NCBI RefSeq assembly: GCF_003173715.1
Contig: NZ_CP029550.1
Location: 3,316,501-3,380,500, forward strand
Origin: Methylobacterium durans
GTDB taxonomy: Bacteria; Pseudomonadota; Alphaproteobacteria; Rhizobiales; Beijerinckiaceae
Direction: 5' to 3'
DNA: 64,000 nt
A program made the translations under genes and the position numbers. The number at the start of each line of letters is the position of its first letter. The stretch's first letter is position 1. The notes beneath the pieces were generated by a model that was not told the DNA's origin, did no database searches, and was given only the letters and a program-made list of their open reading frames with translations. This document shows positions 21,609-32,402 of the stretch, one piece after another.

Positions 21609-21827
21609 ATGTCGAACCCCGGTCCGATCCCCGAGGCTCCGATTCCGGAGACTCCCTACGAGCCGCCGCAGACCCCGACGCCCAGTCCCGGCCCGGAGAT
21701 TCCGGGCGGGACGCCACAGGAGGCGCCGGGCACGCGTCCGGCCGAGATCCCGATCAACGATCCGGCAGAATCCCCGCGGATCACGCCCGATCCCGCGCCG
21801 ACCGGCCCGGCAAATCCGACCGCCTGA
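21609..21827 (+). CDS. Small proline-rich protein
   Basis: The 72-residue protein is about one third proline, with alternating acidic and hydroxyl residues (for example IPEAPIPETPYEPPQTPTPS). It has no signal peptide, cysteine or hydrophobic segment and should be extended or disordered. The ATG at 21609 follows AGAGGAAC at 21594-21601, a usable ribosome-binding site. Such small P/E/T-rich proteins are common in Methylobacterium and have no known function. The frame is short and compositionally biased, so coding is probable but not certain. Confidence 0.55.
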   Translation: MSNPGPIPEAPIPETPYEPPQTPTPSPGPEIPGGTPQEAPGTRPAEIPINDPAESPRITPDPAPTGPANPTA

Positions 21828-21879
21828 GGGGCGGGCCGCTCGATTGTTCGCGGCCCCGCGCGCTGTCATAAGCCCGCGA

Positions 21880-23697
<1,818 letters not shown>

Positions 23698-24124
23698 AGG
23701 CGCCGAGCCGACTGCGATTCGAAAGGCTGCATCGGCCCGCGATTAACTTTCTCCCGATCGCTCAATTTGCGGGCGATACCTGCCACGAATTCGCGAAGTC
23801 GGCTTTCGATCGGGGAATCTTCGCCCGCGACAAGCAAATGAAAGCTCAATCGCCGCCGGATTCGTTGCCGGCCTGCAACAGCCCCCCGCAAAGCCTCCTC
23901 ACGGGGGTTTGAAGACGCGGATCCATGTTGCCGCGGGCCGGCCCCTCCCGCATGGTACGGCCAAGGCAGGGATGAAATCCCGCCCAAGGTTCGGCCGATG
24001 CCCGTGCGGGGAGGGCCAGACCTCCGCGGGATACAAGGACGAACGGACAAGCCGGCGCCCACGGGCAGTTGGCGCCGACATAACGTCCGGTCCCGAGGGT
24101 CTCGAAGCTTTTGGAGGTTTCACT
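23698..24124. other. 427-base leader region before the porin gene
   Basis: No gene is supported here; open frames lack motifs. An imperfect hairpin (CCCCCG at 23884 with CGGGGG at about 23902, followed by TTT) could end the uup transcript. The porin ribosome-binding site TTTTGGAGGTTTCACT lies just before ATG 24125. The rest probably contains the porin promoter and a long untranslated leader, as is common for outer-membrane protein genes. Confidence 0.5.
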
Positions 24125-25786
24125 ATGAAGCTCGTGAAGAGCCTTCTTCTGGGGTCGGCGGCGGGGCTGACCGTCGTCGCAGGGGCTCAGGCCGCGGACC
24201 TTCCCGTCAAGAAGGCCGTTCCTGTCGAGTACGTCCGCGTCTGCTCTGCCTACGGAGCCGGCTTCTTCTACATCCCGGGCACCGAGACCTGCCTTCGTAT
24301 CTCGGGCCGCGCCCGCTACGAGGCCGGCTACATGACCGACGGCAGCCGTCAGGTCTCCGGCGCCGGCGACGCCTTCCAGTCCCGCGGCCTGCTGCGCCTC
24401 AACCTCGATGCGCGCACCCAGACCGGCTACGGCACGCTCCGCGCCTTCGTCCGCGCCGAGATCGCGAGCCGCACCGGCCAGAGCAAGATGTCCTCGGGCA
24501 CGCAGCAGCGCATCGCCAACGCCTTCCCGGCCTTCGGCCAGGACACGTTCGGCCGCGTGCAGGAATTCGTGGTTGCCGACAAGGCGTTCGTGCAGTTCGC
24601 CGGCCTGACCGCCGGTCGCGCGTCCTCGTTCTTCGACTTCTACGCCCACGACTTCGAGATCATCGCCTCGACGCTCGGCTCCGACGTTCCTTCCACGAAC
24701 CTCCTCGCCTACACGGCGAAGTTCGGTGAGGGCTTCTCGGCGACGATCTCGATGGAAGATCCGATGTTCCGGAAGAACCCGCTCTACTCGCAGGTCGCGG
24801 GTCCGGCGGCCGGCGCCGGCACGGCGTCCGCCTTCTTCCAGGGCACGACCGCTCCGACCCCGATCATCATCTCGCGCAACGCCGCGGGCGTCGTGACCGG
24901 CGTCACCCAGATCGACGCCGTCGAGCGCTCCCGCATGCCCGACTTCGTCGGCGCGCTGCGCTACGACGCGGCCTGGGGCTCGGCCCAGCTCTCCGCGGCC
25001 GTCAAGGACGTCAATGTCGGCGGTCCGCTCGGCGCTGCCAGCACCTTCGTGGGCGGCCCGGCTGCGGCTCGCGTCGCGACCGGCGCCTTCGTCGGCGCCC
25101 AGACCACCTACGGTTGGGCCGTCCAGGGCGGCGTGAAGATCAACGCGCCCTTCATCGCCCCCGGCGACGCCCTCTACCTGCAGGGTGCCTACGGCGAAGG
25201 CGCCTCGATCTACACGGGCTACACCGCCTTCACCGGCACCTACATCAACCAGACCTCGGTCTACGGCGGCAACCCGTTCAACCAGTGGCTGGCCGACGCC
25301 GTCGTGAACCCAAACACGGGCCGCATCGAGCTGTCGAACAGCTTCACGGTGGTCGGTTCGTACCTCCACTACTGGGCGCCTGAGTGGCGGTCGGCCTTCT
25401 TCGGTAGCTACGGCGAGATGCGCTTCCCGTCCGGCGTCCGTGCGGCCCTCGCCAACATCGGCACCGCCGCCGGCACCCTCGCCAACGGCGCCACCGCCTA
25501 CCCGACGACCAACCTGATCACAGCTGCTCCGGGCACCCTCGGCTTCGGCCTGAGCCCGGTCCTGCGCGACACCTACCAGGTCGTCGCGGGCGCCAGCCTG
25601 ATCTGGTCGCCGGTGAAGGATCTCGATATCGGCGCCGAGGCCCAGTACATCCGCGTCGGCACGCTGAACGGCCGTGTCGCCAACGCCGACCGCAACACTG
25701 CGGCCGCCGGCGTGGCGGGCGCCCTCTACAGCGTCACGAAGGAAGACACCTTCCAGGCCCGCTTCCGCGTGCAGCGCGACTTCTAA
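24125..25786 (+). CDS. Outer-membrane porin (Porin_2 family)
   Basis: The 553-residue precursor has a signal peptide MKLVKSLLLGSAAGLTVVAG cleaved after AQA. The mature start is AADLPVKKAVPVEYVRVCSAYGAGFFYIPGTE (read in parts), the Porin_2 signature of alphaproteobacterial porins with two conserved cysteines (VCSAYGAGFFYIPGTETC) that form a small disulphide loop. Alternating beta-strands continue to the C-terminal phenylalanine (RFRVQRDF), the outer-membrane insertion signal. It forms passive pores for small polar solutes. The codon bias (gcc, ctc, cgc) is strong, as expected of a highly expressed gene, and an intrinsic terminator follows at 25818-25847. Confidence 0.95.
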   Translation: MKLVKSLLLGSAAGLTVVAGAQAADLPVKKAVPVEYVRVCSAYGAGFFYIPGTETCLRISGRARYEAGYMTDGSRQVSGAGDAFQSRGLLRLNLDARTQTGYGTLRAFVRAEIASRTGQSKMSSGTQQRIANAFPAFGQDTFGRVQEFVVADKAFVQFAGLTAGRASSFFDFYAHDFEIIASTLGSDVPSTNLLAYTAKFGEGFSATISMEDPMFRKNPLYSQVAGPAAGAGTASAFFQGTTAPTPIIISRNAAGVVTGVTQIDAVERSRMPDFVGALRYDAAWGSAQLSAAVKDVNVGGPLGAASTFVGGPAAARVATGAFVGAQTTYGWAVQGGVKINAPFIAPGDALYLQGAYGEGASIYTGYTAFTGTYINQTSVYGGNPFNQWLADAVVNPNTGRIELSNSFTVVGSYLHYWAPEWRSAFFGSYGEMRFPSGVRAALANIGTAAGTLANGATAYPTTNLITAAPGTLGFGLSPVLRDTYQVVAGASLIWSPVKDLDIGAEAQYIRVGTLNGRVANADRNTAAAGVAGALYSVTKEDTFQARFRVQRDF

Positions 25787-25817
25787 GTCGCTGCACCGGG
25801 CACTCCCCGCGTGTCAG

Positions 25818-25847
25818 AACCCCGGCCGAGAGGCCGGGGTTTTTTGT
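25818..25847 (+). terminator. Intrinsic terminator of the porin gene
   Basis: The perfect stem CCCCGGCC-GAGA-GGCCGGGG (25820-25839) is followed by TTTTTT at 25840-25845, 32 bases after the porin stop codon. This is a textbook rho-independent terminator. Confidence 0.95.
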
Positions 25848-25946
25848 TGCGTCTCCCCGGCGGGGATTGCGGGGATGGCCTTCAAGCTGCCGTGAAGGCA
25901 CGCTCTGCTGCGAGCGCGTCACCTGAGGACTTGCACCGGACGTGTC

Positions 25947-27914
25947 GTGATCTCCAAACTCCTTCCTCCCGCCTTCCGGCAGCGATACGGCTGGCTCCTC
26001 GGCCTGCCAGTGCTCGCCCTCCTCTGGGCCGCGGCGACGCTCCAGGCGCAGCCCGAGGTCGAGCGTGCGGTCGAGACAGCCGCGCGCGGGGGCATCGGGC
26101 GCCAGGAGGCGGTGGACGCGACCGGCGAGACCTGGTTCCGGCTCGCGGCCCGCGGTCGGGACCTGCATGTCGAGGGCGATGCGCCGGACGTCGCGTCGCG
26201 CGAGACATTGCTCCGGCATCTGTCCGAGACGCCCGGAACGCGGCGCATCATGTCGAGCGTGGGGCTCGTCGAGGAGGCCTCACCCTTCGTCTGGACCGCG
26301 ACGCAGGCTCGGGAAGACCGGATCGACCTGTCGGGCAGCCGCCCGGCCGAGATCGGCCGCACGGCCCTCGCGACGCGGCTGACCTCGGACCTCCCGGCAT
26401 CCGTCACGCTCGCCGACGCCGCGCGTGCCGCGCGCGGCGGGCCGCGCGACTTCCTCGCGGCGGCGGCCTTCGCGGTGGCGCGCCTGCGCGCCCTGACACC
26501 CGGCGCCGTCGCGACGTTGCGCGACACCACCCTGTCCCTGCAGGGCGAGGCCGCGGGGCCGGACGCCTACGATGCATTGCGCGCGGACCTTGCGAACCTG
26601 CCCGCCGGGTTCAGCGCCGGCCGGATCGAGATCCTGCCGCCCCGCGTGGCCGATTTCAGCTTCGGCGTCGAGCGGCGCGCCGACGGGGGGCTGATCCTGA
26701 CAGGCTTCGTCGTCTCCGAGGCGGCGCGGAGCGCCCTGCGCAGGGCGGCCCAGGAGGCAGCCGAGGGCGCCTTCGTGGACGACCGGACGCGCACCGCGCG
26801 GGGTCTCGGGCCGGGGGTCGATCCGGATGCGCTCACGCGGTTCGCTCTCGATGCCGCCGGCCTGCTGCGGGATGGGCGCGTGAGCTTCGACGGTGCGCGC
26901 GTCTCGGCCGAGGGCAACGCACTCGACGGACAGGCAATCGCCGAGGTCGAGGCGCTGCTGCGCGAGCGTCGTCCGCCGGGCGTGTCGCTCGGCCGCATCG
27001 CGGTCGGCGCCGCGCCATTGTCGCCCTACCGGGTCGCGCTCCGGCGGGATGCGGATACCGTCACGCTGACCGGCCACCTGCCCGATGCCGCCGCGCGCGA
27101 GCGGATTCTCGCGGCGATCCGCCCCCGGTTCGTCCGCGAGCGCGTCGTCGACCGGACCCGCCTCGCCGCGGGCGCCCCTGGCGACCTCGTTTCCGTGCTG
27201 GGAAGTGTGATTCCGCAGCTCGCGCTGCTGGCGAACGGGGAACTCACCGTGGCCGACCGGGACGTCAGGCTCTCGGGCGAGAGCCTCTATCCCGAGAGCG
27301 GTCGCCGCCTCGCCGCGACCCTGCCCACGATGGTGCCGGCCGCGTGGCGCGCCTCCGCCACCATCGGCACGCCGGGCGCCCCCGCGCGGCGCGACGCCGA
27401 GAGCTGCCGTCGCGACTTCGCGGCCGAGACCCGCGCCCACCCACTGCATTTCGCGCCGGGCACGAGCGCCTTCAGCGCGGATTTCTACCCCGTCCTCGAC
27501 GCGGTCGCCGCCCTCGCCAAGCTCTGTCCCGACCTGAGGATCGAGATCGCGGGTCATGTCGACCCGCCCGGAACGCCGCGCGAGAAGCCGGCGGGGGAGG
27601 GCGGCGCGATTCAGACCACGGCCTCGATCGACAAGGCCGAGGAGGCGAAGGACAAGGCTGCGAAGGACAAGGCTGCGAAGGCCCCGCCCGCCGACAAGAA
27701 GGCGCCGGGCAAGGCCACGAAAGCCGCCAAATCCGACAAGACCGACAAGGCGGAGGCCGCCCCCGCGGAGCCCGAGCCGGACCTCGCGCGTCTGCGCGCC
27801 CAGGCCATCGTCGAGTACCTGCTCCAGGCCGGCGCCGCGTCCGAGCAGGTCGCGCCCGCGTCCGGAACGCCGGAGGCGGCCGTCCGGGCCGTCGCCTTCT
27901 CGGTGCGCGGGTGA
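25947..27914 (+). CDS. Envelope protein with BON-like repeats and a C-terminal OmpA-like domain
   Basis: The 655-residue protein has an N-terminal signal anchor (YGWLLGLPVLALLWAAATL, residues 14-32). Several BON-like alpha/beta segments of about 60-80 residues follow, such as LHVEGDAPDVASRETLLRHL and VTLTGHLPDAAARERILAAI. The C-terminus looks like an OmpA peptidoglycan-binding domain: LHFAPGTSAFSADFYPVLD and LRIEIAGHVDPPG, ending with LARLRAQAIVEYLLQAG. A 55-residue Lys/Ala-rich insert (KDKAAKDKAAK) interrupts that domain after the histidine/aspartate strand. The start at 25947 is a GTG. The protein probably bridges the inner membrane and the cell wall; the next gene starts four bases downstream. 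Confidence 0.75.
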   Translation: MISKLLPPAFRQRYGWLLGLPVLALLWAAATLQAQPEVERAVETAARGGIGRQEAVDATGETWFRLAARGRDLHVEGDAPDVASRETLLRHLSETPGTRRIMSSVGLVEEASPFVWTATQAREDRIDLSGSRPAEIGRTALATRLTSDLPASVTLADAARAARGGPRDFLAAAAFAVARLRALTPGAVATLRDTTLSLQGEAAGPDAYDALRADLANLPAGFSAGRIEILPPRVADFSFGVERRADGGLILTGFVVSEAARSALRRAAQEAAEGAFVDDRTRTARGLGPGVDPDALTRFALDAAGLLRDGRVSFDGARVSAEGNALDGQAIAEVEALLRERRPPGVSLGRIAVGAAPLSPYRVALRRDADTVTLTGHLPDAAARERILAAIRPRFVRERVVDRTRLAAGAPGDLVSVLGSVIPQLALLANGELTVADRDVRLSGESLYPESGRRLAATLPTMVPAAWRASATIGTPGAPARRDAESCRRDFAAETRAHPLHFAPGTSAFSADFYPVLDAVAALAKLCPDLRIEIAGHVDPPGTPREKPAGEGGAIQTTASIDKAEEAKDKAAKDKAAKAPPADKKAPGKATKAAKSDKTDKAEAAPAEPEPDLARLRAQAIVEYLLQAGAASEQVAPASGTPEAAVRAVAFSVRG

Positions 27915-27918
27915 GGGG

Positions 27919-28215
27919 ATGGACGGCGTGATCCTGCTCGTCAGCGGAGTCTGGCCGGGCCTTGCCGGCGCGCTCGGCCTCGGCCTCGGCTGCGGCTTCG
28001 TCGGCGGCTGGCCGCGGGGGCTGGCGACCGGCCTCGGGCTCCTCTCCGCGGCCTCGCTCCTCGGGGCGGCGGCGCTCGCCGGGCTGGTTCCGGGGGTGGG
28101 CGGATTCTGGGTCGAGAGCGCGGCCCTGATGCTCTGGACCTATCTCGGCGGCTGCGTCCTCGGAGCGCTCACGAAACGCGCGCGCCGCGATCATCAAACG
28201 GCCAACGGCGCGTAG
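27919..28215 (+). CDS. Small membrane protein following the OmpA-like gene
   Basis: The 98-residue protein has three hydrophobic helices (about residues 4-30, 34-56 and 64-83), rich in Gly, Ala and Leu, and ends in a basic tail (TKRARRDHQTANGA). The ATG at 27919 lies four bases after the stop of the OmpA-like gene, so the two are probably translationally coupled and may work together in the envelope. I do not recognise a family. The frame continues upstream through the OmpA-like gene in another phase, but that part is not coding. Confidence 0.75.
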   Translation: MDGVILLVSGVWPGLAGALGLGLGCGFVGGWPRGLATGLGLLSAASLLGAAALAGLVPGVGGFWVESAALMLWTYLGGCVLGALTKRARRDHQTANGA

Positions 28216-28253
28216 ATCGCGATCATCGCCTGGGAGCGGCCCGTCCCCGGCCT

Positions 28254-30563
28254 TCAGCGCGCGCCGCGCTGCAGGTCGCCCTCGATCAGGAGCGCGCTCT
28301 TGCCGTCGAGCCGGTTCCGGTAGACCTGCAGGTTCTCCATCACCCGCTGCACGTAGTTCCGGGTCTCGGTGAAGGGGATGCGCTCGACCCAGTCGATCGC
28401 GTCGACCTCGCCCTTGCGCGGGTCGCCGTAGGCGTCGATCCACTTCTTCACGTTGCCGCCGCCCGCGTTGTAGGAGGCGAAGGCGAGGATGTAGGAGCCG
28501 CGCCAATCCTCCATCAGCTCGCCGAGATGGGCCTGGCCGAGGCGGGCGTTGTAGGCCGGGTCGCTCGTCAGCCGGTCTTGGTCGTAGCTCGTGCTGACCC
28601 GCTTGGCCGTGCGCTGGGCGGTGGCCGGCATCATCTGCATCAGGCCGCGGGCGCCGACGCCCGATTGGGCGCGCGGGTCGAACTGGCTCTCCTGGCGGGC
28701 GATGGCGAAGACCATCGCGCGCTCGACGAGCGGGACCGCGGAGAACGCCTCGTAGGCCGGGATGCCGATCGTCGGGTAGGCGTGGGCGTCGAGCGGCAGG
28801 CCCCGCTGCACGGCGAGCTTGCCGATGGCGACGAGGGCGCGGGCGTCCTTCATCTCGACGGCGAGGTCGCCGAGCGCCTGCAGCTCGGCCGGGTCGGTGA
28901 GCTTCTGCGCCGCGTCGATGTAGAGGGGGAGCGCCAGTTCCTTGAGCGAGGCCTCGCCGAGGAGGCGCAGGGCCCGCACGCAGAGCCGCTTGTCGAAGGC
29001 CGCGCGGGCGGCCGCGTCGAGGTCGGCGGGGCTGCGCAGGGGCAGGCTGGTCTGGCCGAGCTTCGCCCGGGCGAGCTGCCCGTAATAGGCGATCGGCTGA
29101 AGCGCCGCCCGCTCGTAGAACGCCTTGGCGTCGGCCGGCTGGTCGAGCACCTCCGCGGCCCGGCCCTGCCAGTAGGCGGCCCGCGCCACCGAGATCGGCG
29201 TCTCGGCGATGTCGGCGGCGCGCCGGAAATGCAGGGTGGCCGCCACCGCGTCGCGCCGGAAGCGCAGGGCGATCCAGCCCGCGTGGAACTCGGCCTCGAT
29301 CCGCTTCTCCACGGTGCGGGCGCTGTGGCCGCTCGCCACCGCGTAGGCGGCCTTGGCGTCGCCGAGGTCGAGCAGCTTGCGGGCGACGATGCGGCGCTCG
29401 ACCCACCACTCGTCGCCGTCTGCGAGCACCTCGGGGTTCGTCGGCGCGGCGGCGAGCAGCGTCGCCGCCTCCGCCGCCCGGTCGGCACGGCGGTGATACT
29501 GCGCGCGGGACAGGATGTAGGAGGAATCGCTGCGCAGGCCCGGCGGCACCGCGTTGAGCGCGGCGAGCGCCCCCGAACTCTTGTCCTCGACGGCGCGGCG
29601 CGCCCGCACGAGGGTGGCGTAGGAGCCGCCCGCCTGCGCCGCGGCGCGGCCGGCCGTCTCCCAATCCTCCTTCAGGAGCGCGCGCTCCATGCGGTAGCGG
29701 TGGTCGGCCCGCGTGAGCACGCCCGGAAACGCGTCGAGCACTTTCGACTCGAGCGAGCGCCCGAAACTGTCCTCGCGCCACATCTCGCGCACCAGCGCGG
29801 CGGCGTCCTCGTTGAGCCCGTCCGCCCGGAAGGCGAGGGCGAGGGCGAAGCGGCCCGGCGCGCTCGACGGCCGCGCGGTGGCGAAGAAGGCGCGCACGGT
29901 CGCGGCCGGCTTGCGCTCGGCGAGGAGCGCCTCCTCGGCCCGGCGGCGCAGGAGGGGGCCGGCCGGCCAGTCCGGATTGGCGCGCTGGAAGGCCATGGTG
30001 CGCTCGAAGCCGATGCCGGCGCCCGCGCGGATCGCGATCCATTCGAGGAGAGCGCGCGCCGCCGGCTCGGTGAAGCCGTCGCGCATGCGGTCGCCGTCCG
30101 AGACCTTGCCCTTGCGGTAGAGGTCGATCGCCTGGCGCAGCTGCGTCACGTCGGTCTCGCCGCCGCGGGCGGCGCGGGCCGGGTCCGGCACCTCGGGCAC
30201 CGGCGCGGCCGGCGCCACGCCGGCATCGGGCAGCGGGAAGGCCAGAGGCGTCTCCGGATCGGCGGAGGCGTAGGCCGCTGCGGTCGATGGGACCGCCTTC
30301 GCCGGTGCCGATTCGGTGGTGGCGGTCTCGACCCGCAGGGCGTCCGCCGCGACCGGGTCGATGGCGGCCTTCGCATCCTGCACCTGGGCGGCGGGCGCGG
30401 TCGCGTCGCTCGCGGGCGGCGTCGGCTGGGAGGCTGCCTCCGTCGCGGCGGCCGTCTCGGGATTCGGCGCGGCCGGCGCCGTCGAGAGCGTCGCCGCGAA
30501 AGCGACGCCGGCCGTCAGCGTCAGGGCGAGGGCCGCAAGCGGGGGCCGGGGAAGTGTCGCCAT
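28254..30563 (-). CDS. slt: Soluble-type lytic murein transglycosylase
   Basis: The 769-residue protein has a signal peptide (AALALTLTAGVAFAATL), an Ala/Pro-rich linker to about residue 135, a long superhelical TPR-like U-domain, and a C-terminal SLT catalytic domain. The catalytic glutamate is in FAIARQESQFDPRAQSGVG, followed by ARGLMQMMPATAQRTAK and FASYNAGGGNVKKW. It cleaves peptidoglycan in the periplasm with anhydromuropeptide formation. The length exceeds E. coli Slt (about 645 residues) because of the N-terminal linker. It is divergent from dapA with 185 bases between the starts. Confidence 0.94.
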   Translation of the reverse strand: MATLPRPPLAALALTLTAGVAFAATLSTAPAAPNPETAAATEAASQPTPPASDATAPAAQVQDAKAAIDPVAADALRVETATTESAPAKAVPSTAAAYASADPETPLAFPLPDAGVAPAAPVPEVPDPARAARGGETDVTQLRQAIDLYRKGKVSDGDRMRDGFTEPAARALLEWIAIRAGAGIGFERTMAFQRANPDWPAGPLLRRRAEEALLAERKPAATVRAFFATARPSSAPGRFALALAFRADGLNEDAAALVREMWREDSFGRSLESKVLDAFPGVLTRADHRYRMERALLKEDWETAGRAAAQAGGSYATLVRARRAVEDKSSGALAALNAVPPGLRSDSSYILSRAQYHRRADRAAEAATLLAAAPTNPEVLADGDEWWVERRIVARKLLDLGDAKAAYAVASGHSARTVEKRIEAEFHAGWIALRFRRDAVAATLHFRRAADIAETPISVARAAYWQGRAAEVLDQPADAKAFYERAALQPIAYYGQLARAKLGQTSLPLRSPADLDAAARAAFDKRLCVRALRLLGEASLKELALPLYIDAAQKLTDPAELQALGDLAVEMKDARALVAIGKLAVQRGLPLDAHAYPTIGIPAYEAFSAVPLVERAMVFAIARQESQFDPRAQSGVGARGLMQMMPATAQRTAKRVSTSYDQDRLTSDPAYNARLGQAHLGELMEDWRGSYILAFASYNAGGGNVKKWIDAYGDPRKGEVDAIDWVERIPFTETRNYVQRVMENLQVYRNRLDGKSALLIEGDLQRGAR

Positions 30564-30748
30564 GGCTCGGATCAGTCCCCGACGGGAGCGCGCATGTCCC
30601 AGGCTCGCCCCTCCTCCGTTAAGAAGTCATTGACCGCACCCGCAGATTGTTTGCGCGCGCGGAGCGGAAGCCCTATGTCTGCGCCGCTTCCCGAGGGGAG
30701 CGGCCGGACATCCGGCGAGCGATGAGACCGACGGCTGGGAACGCCAGG

Positions 30749-31645
30749 ATGACCGAGACACAAGCGCGCCTCCGGGGCTCGATGACCGCGCTGGCGACCC
30801 CGTTCCGCGAGGGCGCCTTCGACGAGGCGGCCTTCCGGGCCTTCGTGAATTGGCAGATCGAGCAGGGCACCCACGGTCTCGTGCCGGTCGGCACCACCGG
30901 CGAGACGCCGACCCTGAGCCATGCGGAGCACGATCGCGTGGTCGAGGTCTGCATCGACGAGGCGGGCGGCCGGGTGCCGGTCGTGGCCGGCGCCGGATCG
31001 AACTCGACCGCGGAGGCCGTCGAGCGCGCGCGTCATGCGGAGCGGGCCGGGGCGGACGCGGTCCTCATCGTCACGCCCTACTACAACAAGCCGACGCAGG
31101 ACGGGCTGTACGCCCACTTCAAGGCCGTCAACGACGCGGTCGGCATCCCGATCATCATCTACAACATCCCCGGCCGGTCCGTGGTCGACATGAGCGTCGA
31201 GACGATGGCGCGCCTGTTCGAGCTCAGGAACATCGCCGGCGTGAAGGATGCCACGGCCAAGCTCGACCGCGTCAGCCTGCAACGCCAAGCCATGGGAGAA
31301 GATTTCATCCAGCTTTCTGGCGAAGATGCGACGGCGCTCGGTTTCAATGCGCACGGTGGGCGCGGCTGCATCTCCGTCGTCTCGAATGTCGCGCCGCGCC
31401 TCTGCGCGGATCTGCAGGAGGCGACGCTCGGCGGAGACTACGCGAAGGCACTGCGAATTCAGGACCGGCTGCTGCCGTTGCACACGAGCCTGTTCCTGGA
31501 GACCAACCCGTCGCCGGTGAAGTACGCCCTGGCGCGCCTCGGCCACATGGGCGAGGAGGTGCGCCTGCCGCTCCTGCCGGTCGGCGCCGAGACGCGCCGC
31601 ATCGTCGACGCCGCGCTCCGCCACGCCGGGCTGCTCGCGGGCTGA
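30749..31645 (+). CDS. dapA: 4-hydroxy-tetrahydrodipicolinate synthase
   Basis: The 298-residue protein is a class I aldolase of the DapA family. The Schiff-base lysine lies in [12 protein letters not shown] (residue 166), the catalytic tyrosine in [11 protein letters not shown] (138), the TTGE motif in [15 protein letters not shown] (near 49-52), and the P-Y-Y-N-K-P loop near 110-115. It condenses pyruvate with aspartate semialdehyde in lysine and diaminopimelate synthesis. ATG 30749 is preferred; ATG 30722 and a further upstream start would add residues without homology. smpB follows on the same strand after 80 bases, a pairing common in Rhizobiales. Confidence 0.94.
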   Translation: MTETQARLRGSMTALATPFREGAFDEAAFRAFVNWQIEQGTHGLVPVGTTGETPTLSHAEHDRVVEVCIDEAGGRVPVVAGAGSNSTAEAVERARHAERAGADAVLIVTPYYNKPTQDGLYAHFKAVNDAVGIPIIIYNIPGRSVVDMSVETMARLFELRNIAGVKDATAKLDRVSLQRQAMGEDFIQLSGEDATALGFNAHGGRGCISVVSNVAPRLCADLQEATLGGDYAKALRIQDRLLPLHTSLFLETNPSPVKYALARLGHMGEEVRLPLLPVGAETRRIVDAALRHAGLLAG

Positions 31646-31725
31646 ACGGCCTCGCCGCGGGCGAGGAACCACCCCATATGCACCGGCCCGGCCGCATCCG
31701 GCGGTCGGCCTGAACGAACAGCGCG

Positions 31726-32199
31726 ATGGCCCCGAAAACTGACCCGTCCCGCCGCGTCGTCGCGGACAACCGCGCCGCGCGCTTCCACTACGCCATCACG
31801 GAGACGCTGGAGGCGGGAATCGCGCTCACCGGCACCGAGGTGAAGTCCCTGCGCAACGGCAAGGCGACGATCGGCGAGGCCTATGCGGGCCCCTCGGGCA
31901 ACGACCTGATGCTGTTCAACGCCAACATCCCCGAATACCTCGAGGCGAACCGCTTCAACCACGACACCAAGCGGCCCCGGCGGCTCCTCCTGCATCGTCG
32001 CCAGATCGACAAGCTGATCGGCGCGACGCAGCGCCAGGGCTTCACGGTGGTCCCGCTGAAGATCTACTTCAACGAGAGCGGCCGCGCGAAGGTCGAGCTC
32101 GGCCTCGGCAAGGGCAAGCAGCTGCACGACAAGCGCGAGAGCGCCAAGCAGCGCGACTGGGAGCGCGACCGGGCCCGGCTCCTGCGGGACCGGGGCTGA
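31726..32199 (+). CDS. smpB: SsrA-binding protein
   Basis: The 157-residue protein matches SmpB throughout: [60 protein letters not shown] and the basic C-terminal tail [20 protein letters not shown], which enters the ribosomal mRNA path. It binds tmRNA and rescues stalled ribosomes. The length is normal. It lies downstream of dapA, as in many Rhizobiales. The tmRNA gene itself is not seen in the window. Confidence 0.96.
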   Translation: MAPKTDPSRRVVADNRAARFHYAITETLEAGIALTGTEVKSLRNGKATIGEAYAGPSGNDLMLFNANIPEYLEANRFNHDTKRPRRLLLHRRQIDKLIGATQRQGFTVVPLKIYFNESGRAKVELGLGKGKQLHDKRESAKQRDWERDRARLLRDRG

Positions 32200-32220
32200 G
32201 AGGGCGGGGATCGAGCGCTG

Positions 32221-32335
32221 CCCACCTCTCCCGTTCGGGAGAGGTCGAGTCGGCGTTAGCCGACCGGGTGAGGGGTTCAGGTTCATCCGGAGAGGTCGCA
32301 CCCTTCACCCCCACCCTCTCCCGAACGGGAGAGGG
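32221..32335. repeat. Dispersed palindromic element, copy A
   Basis: The element consists of a left hairpin (CCTCTCCCG-TT-CGGGAGAGG, 32225-32244), a small hairpin (GTCGGC/GCCGAC), a core TCCGGAGAGGTCGCA (32286-32300) and a right hairpin (CCCTCTCCCGAACGGGAGAGGG, 32314-32335). The left 35 bases are identical to those at 60670. It lies between smpB and the peroxiredoxin gene and is non-coding. The core is in the opposite orientation to copy B. Confidence 0.85.
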
Positions 32336-32402
32336 GGCGCGGCGTGGCCGTCTCGCCGTTCGCGGATTTGGCGGCTACGGTGGGTGCGCGCGGAGGCTTC
32401 CC

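Noticed and set aside
27472..30042. Very long minus-strand open frame over the OmpA-like gene and slt
   Set aside because: It crosses two real genes in the wrong phase and includes an out-of-phase reading of Slt.
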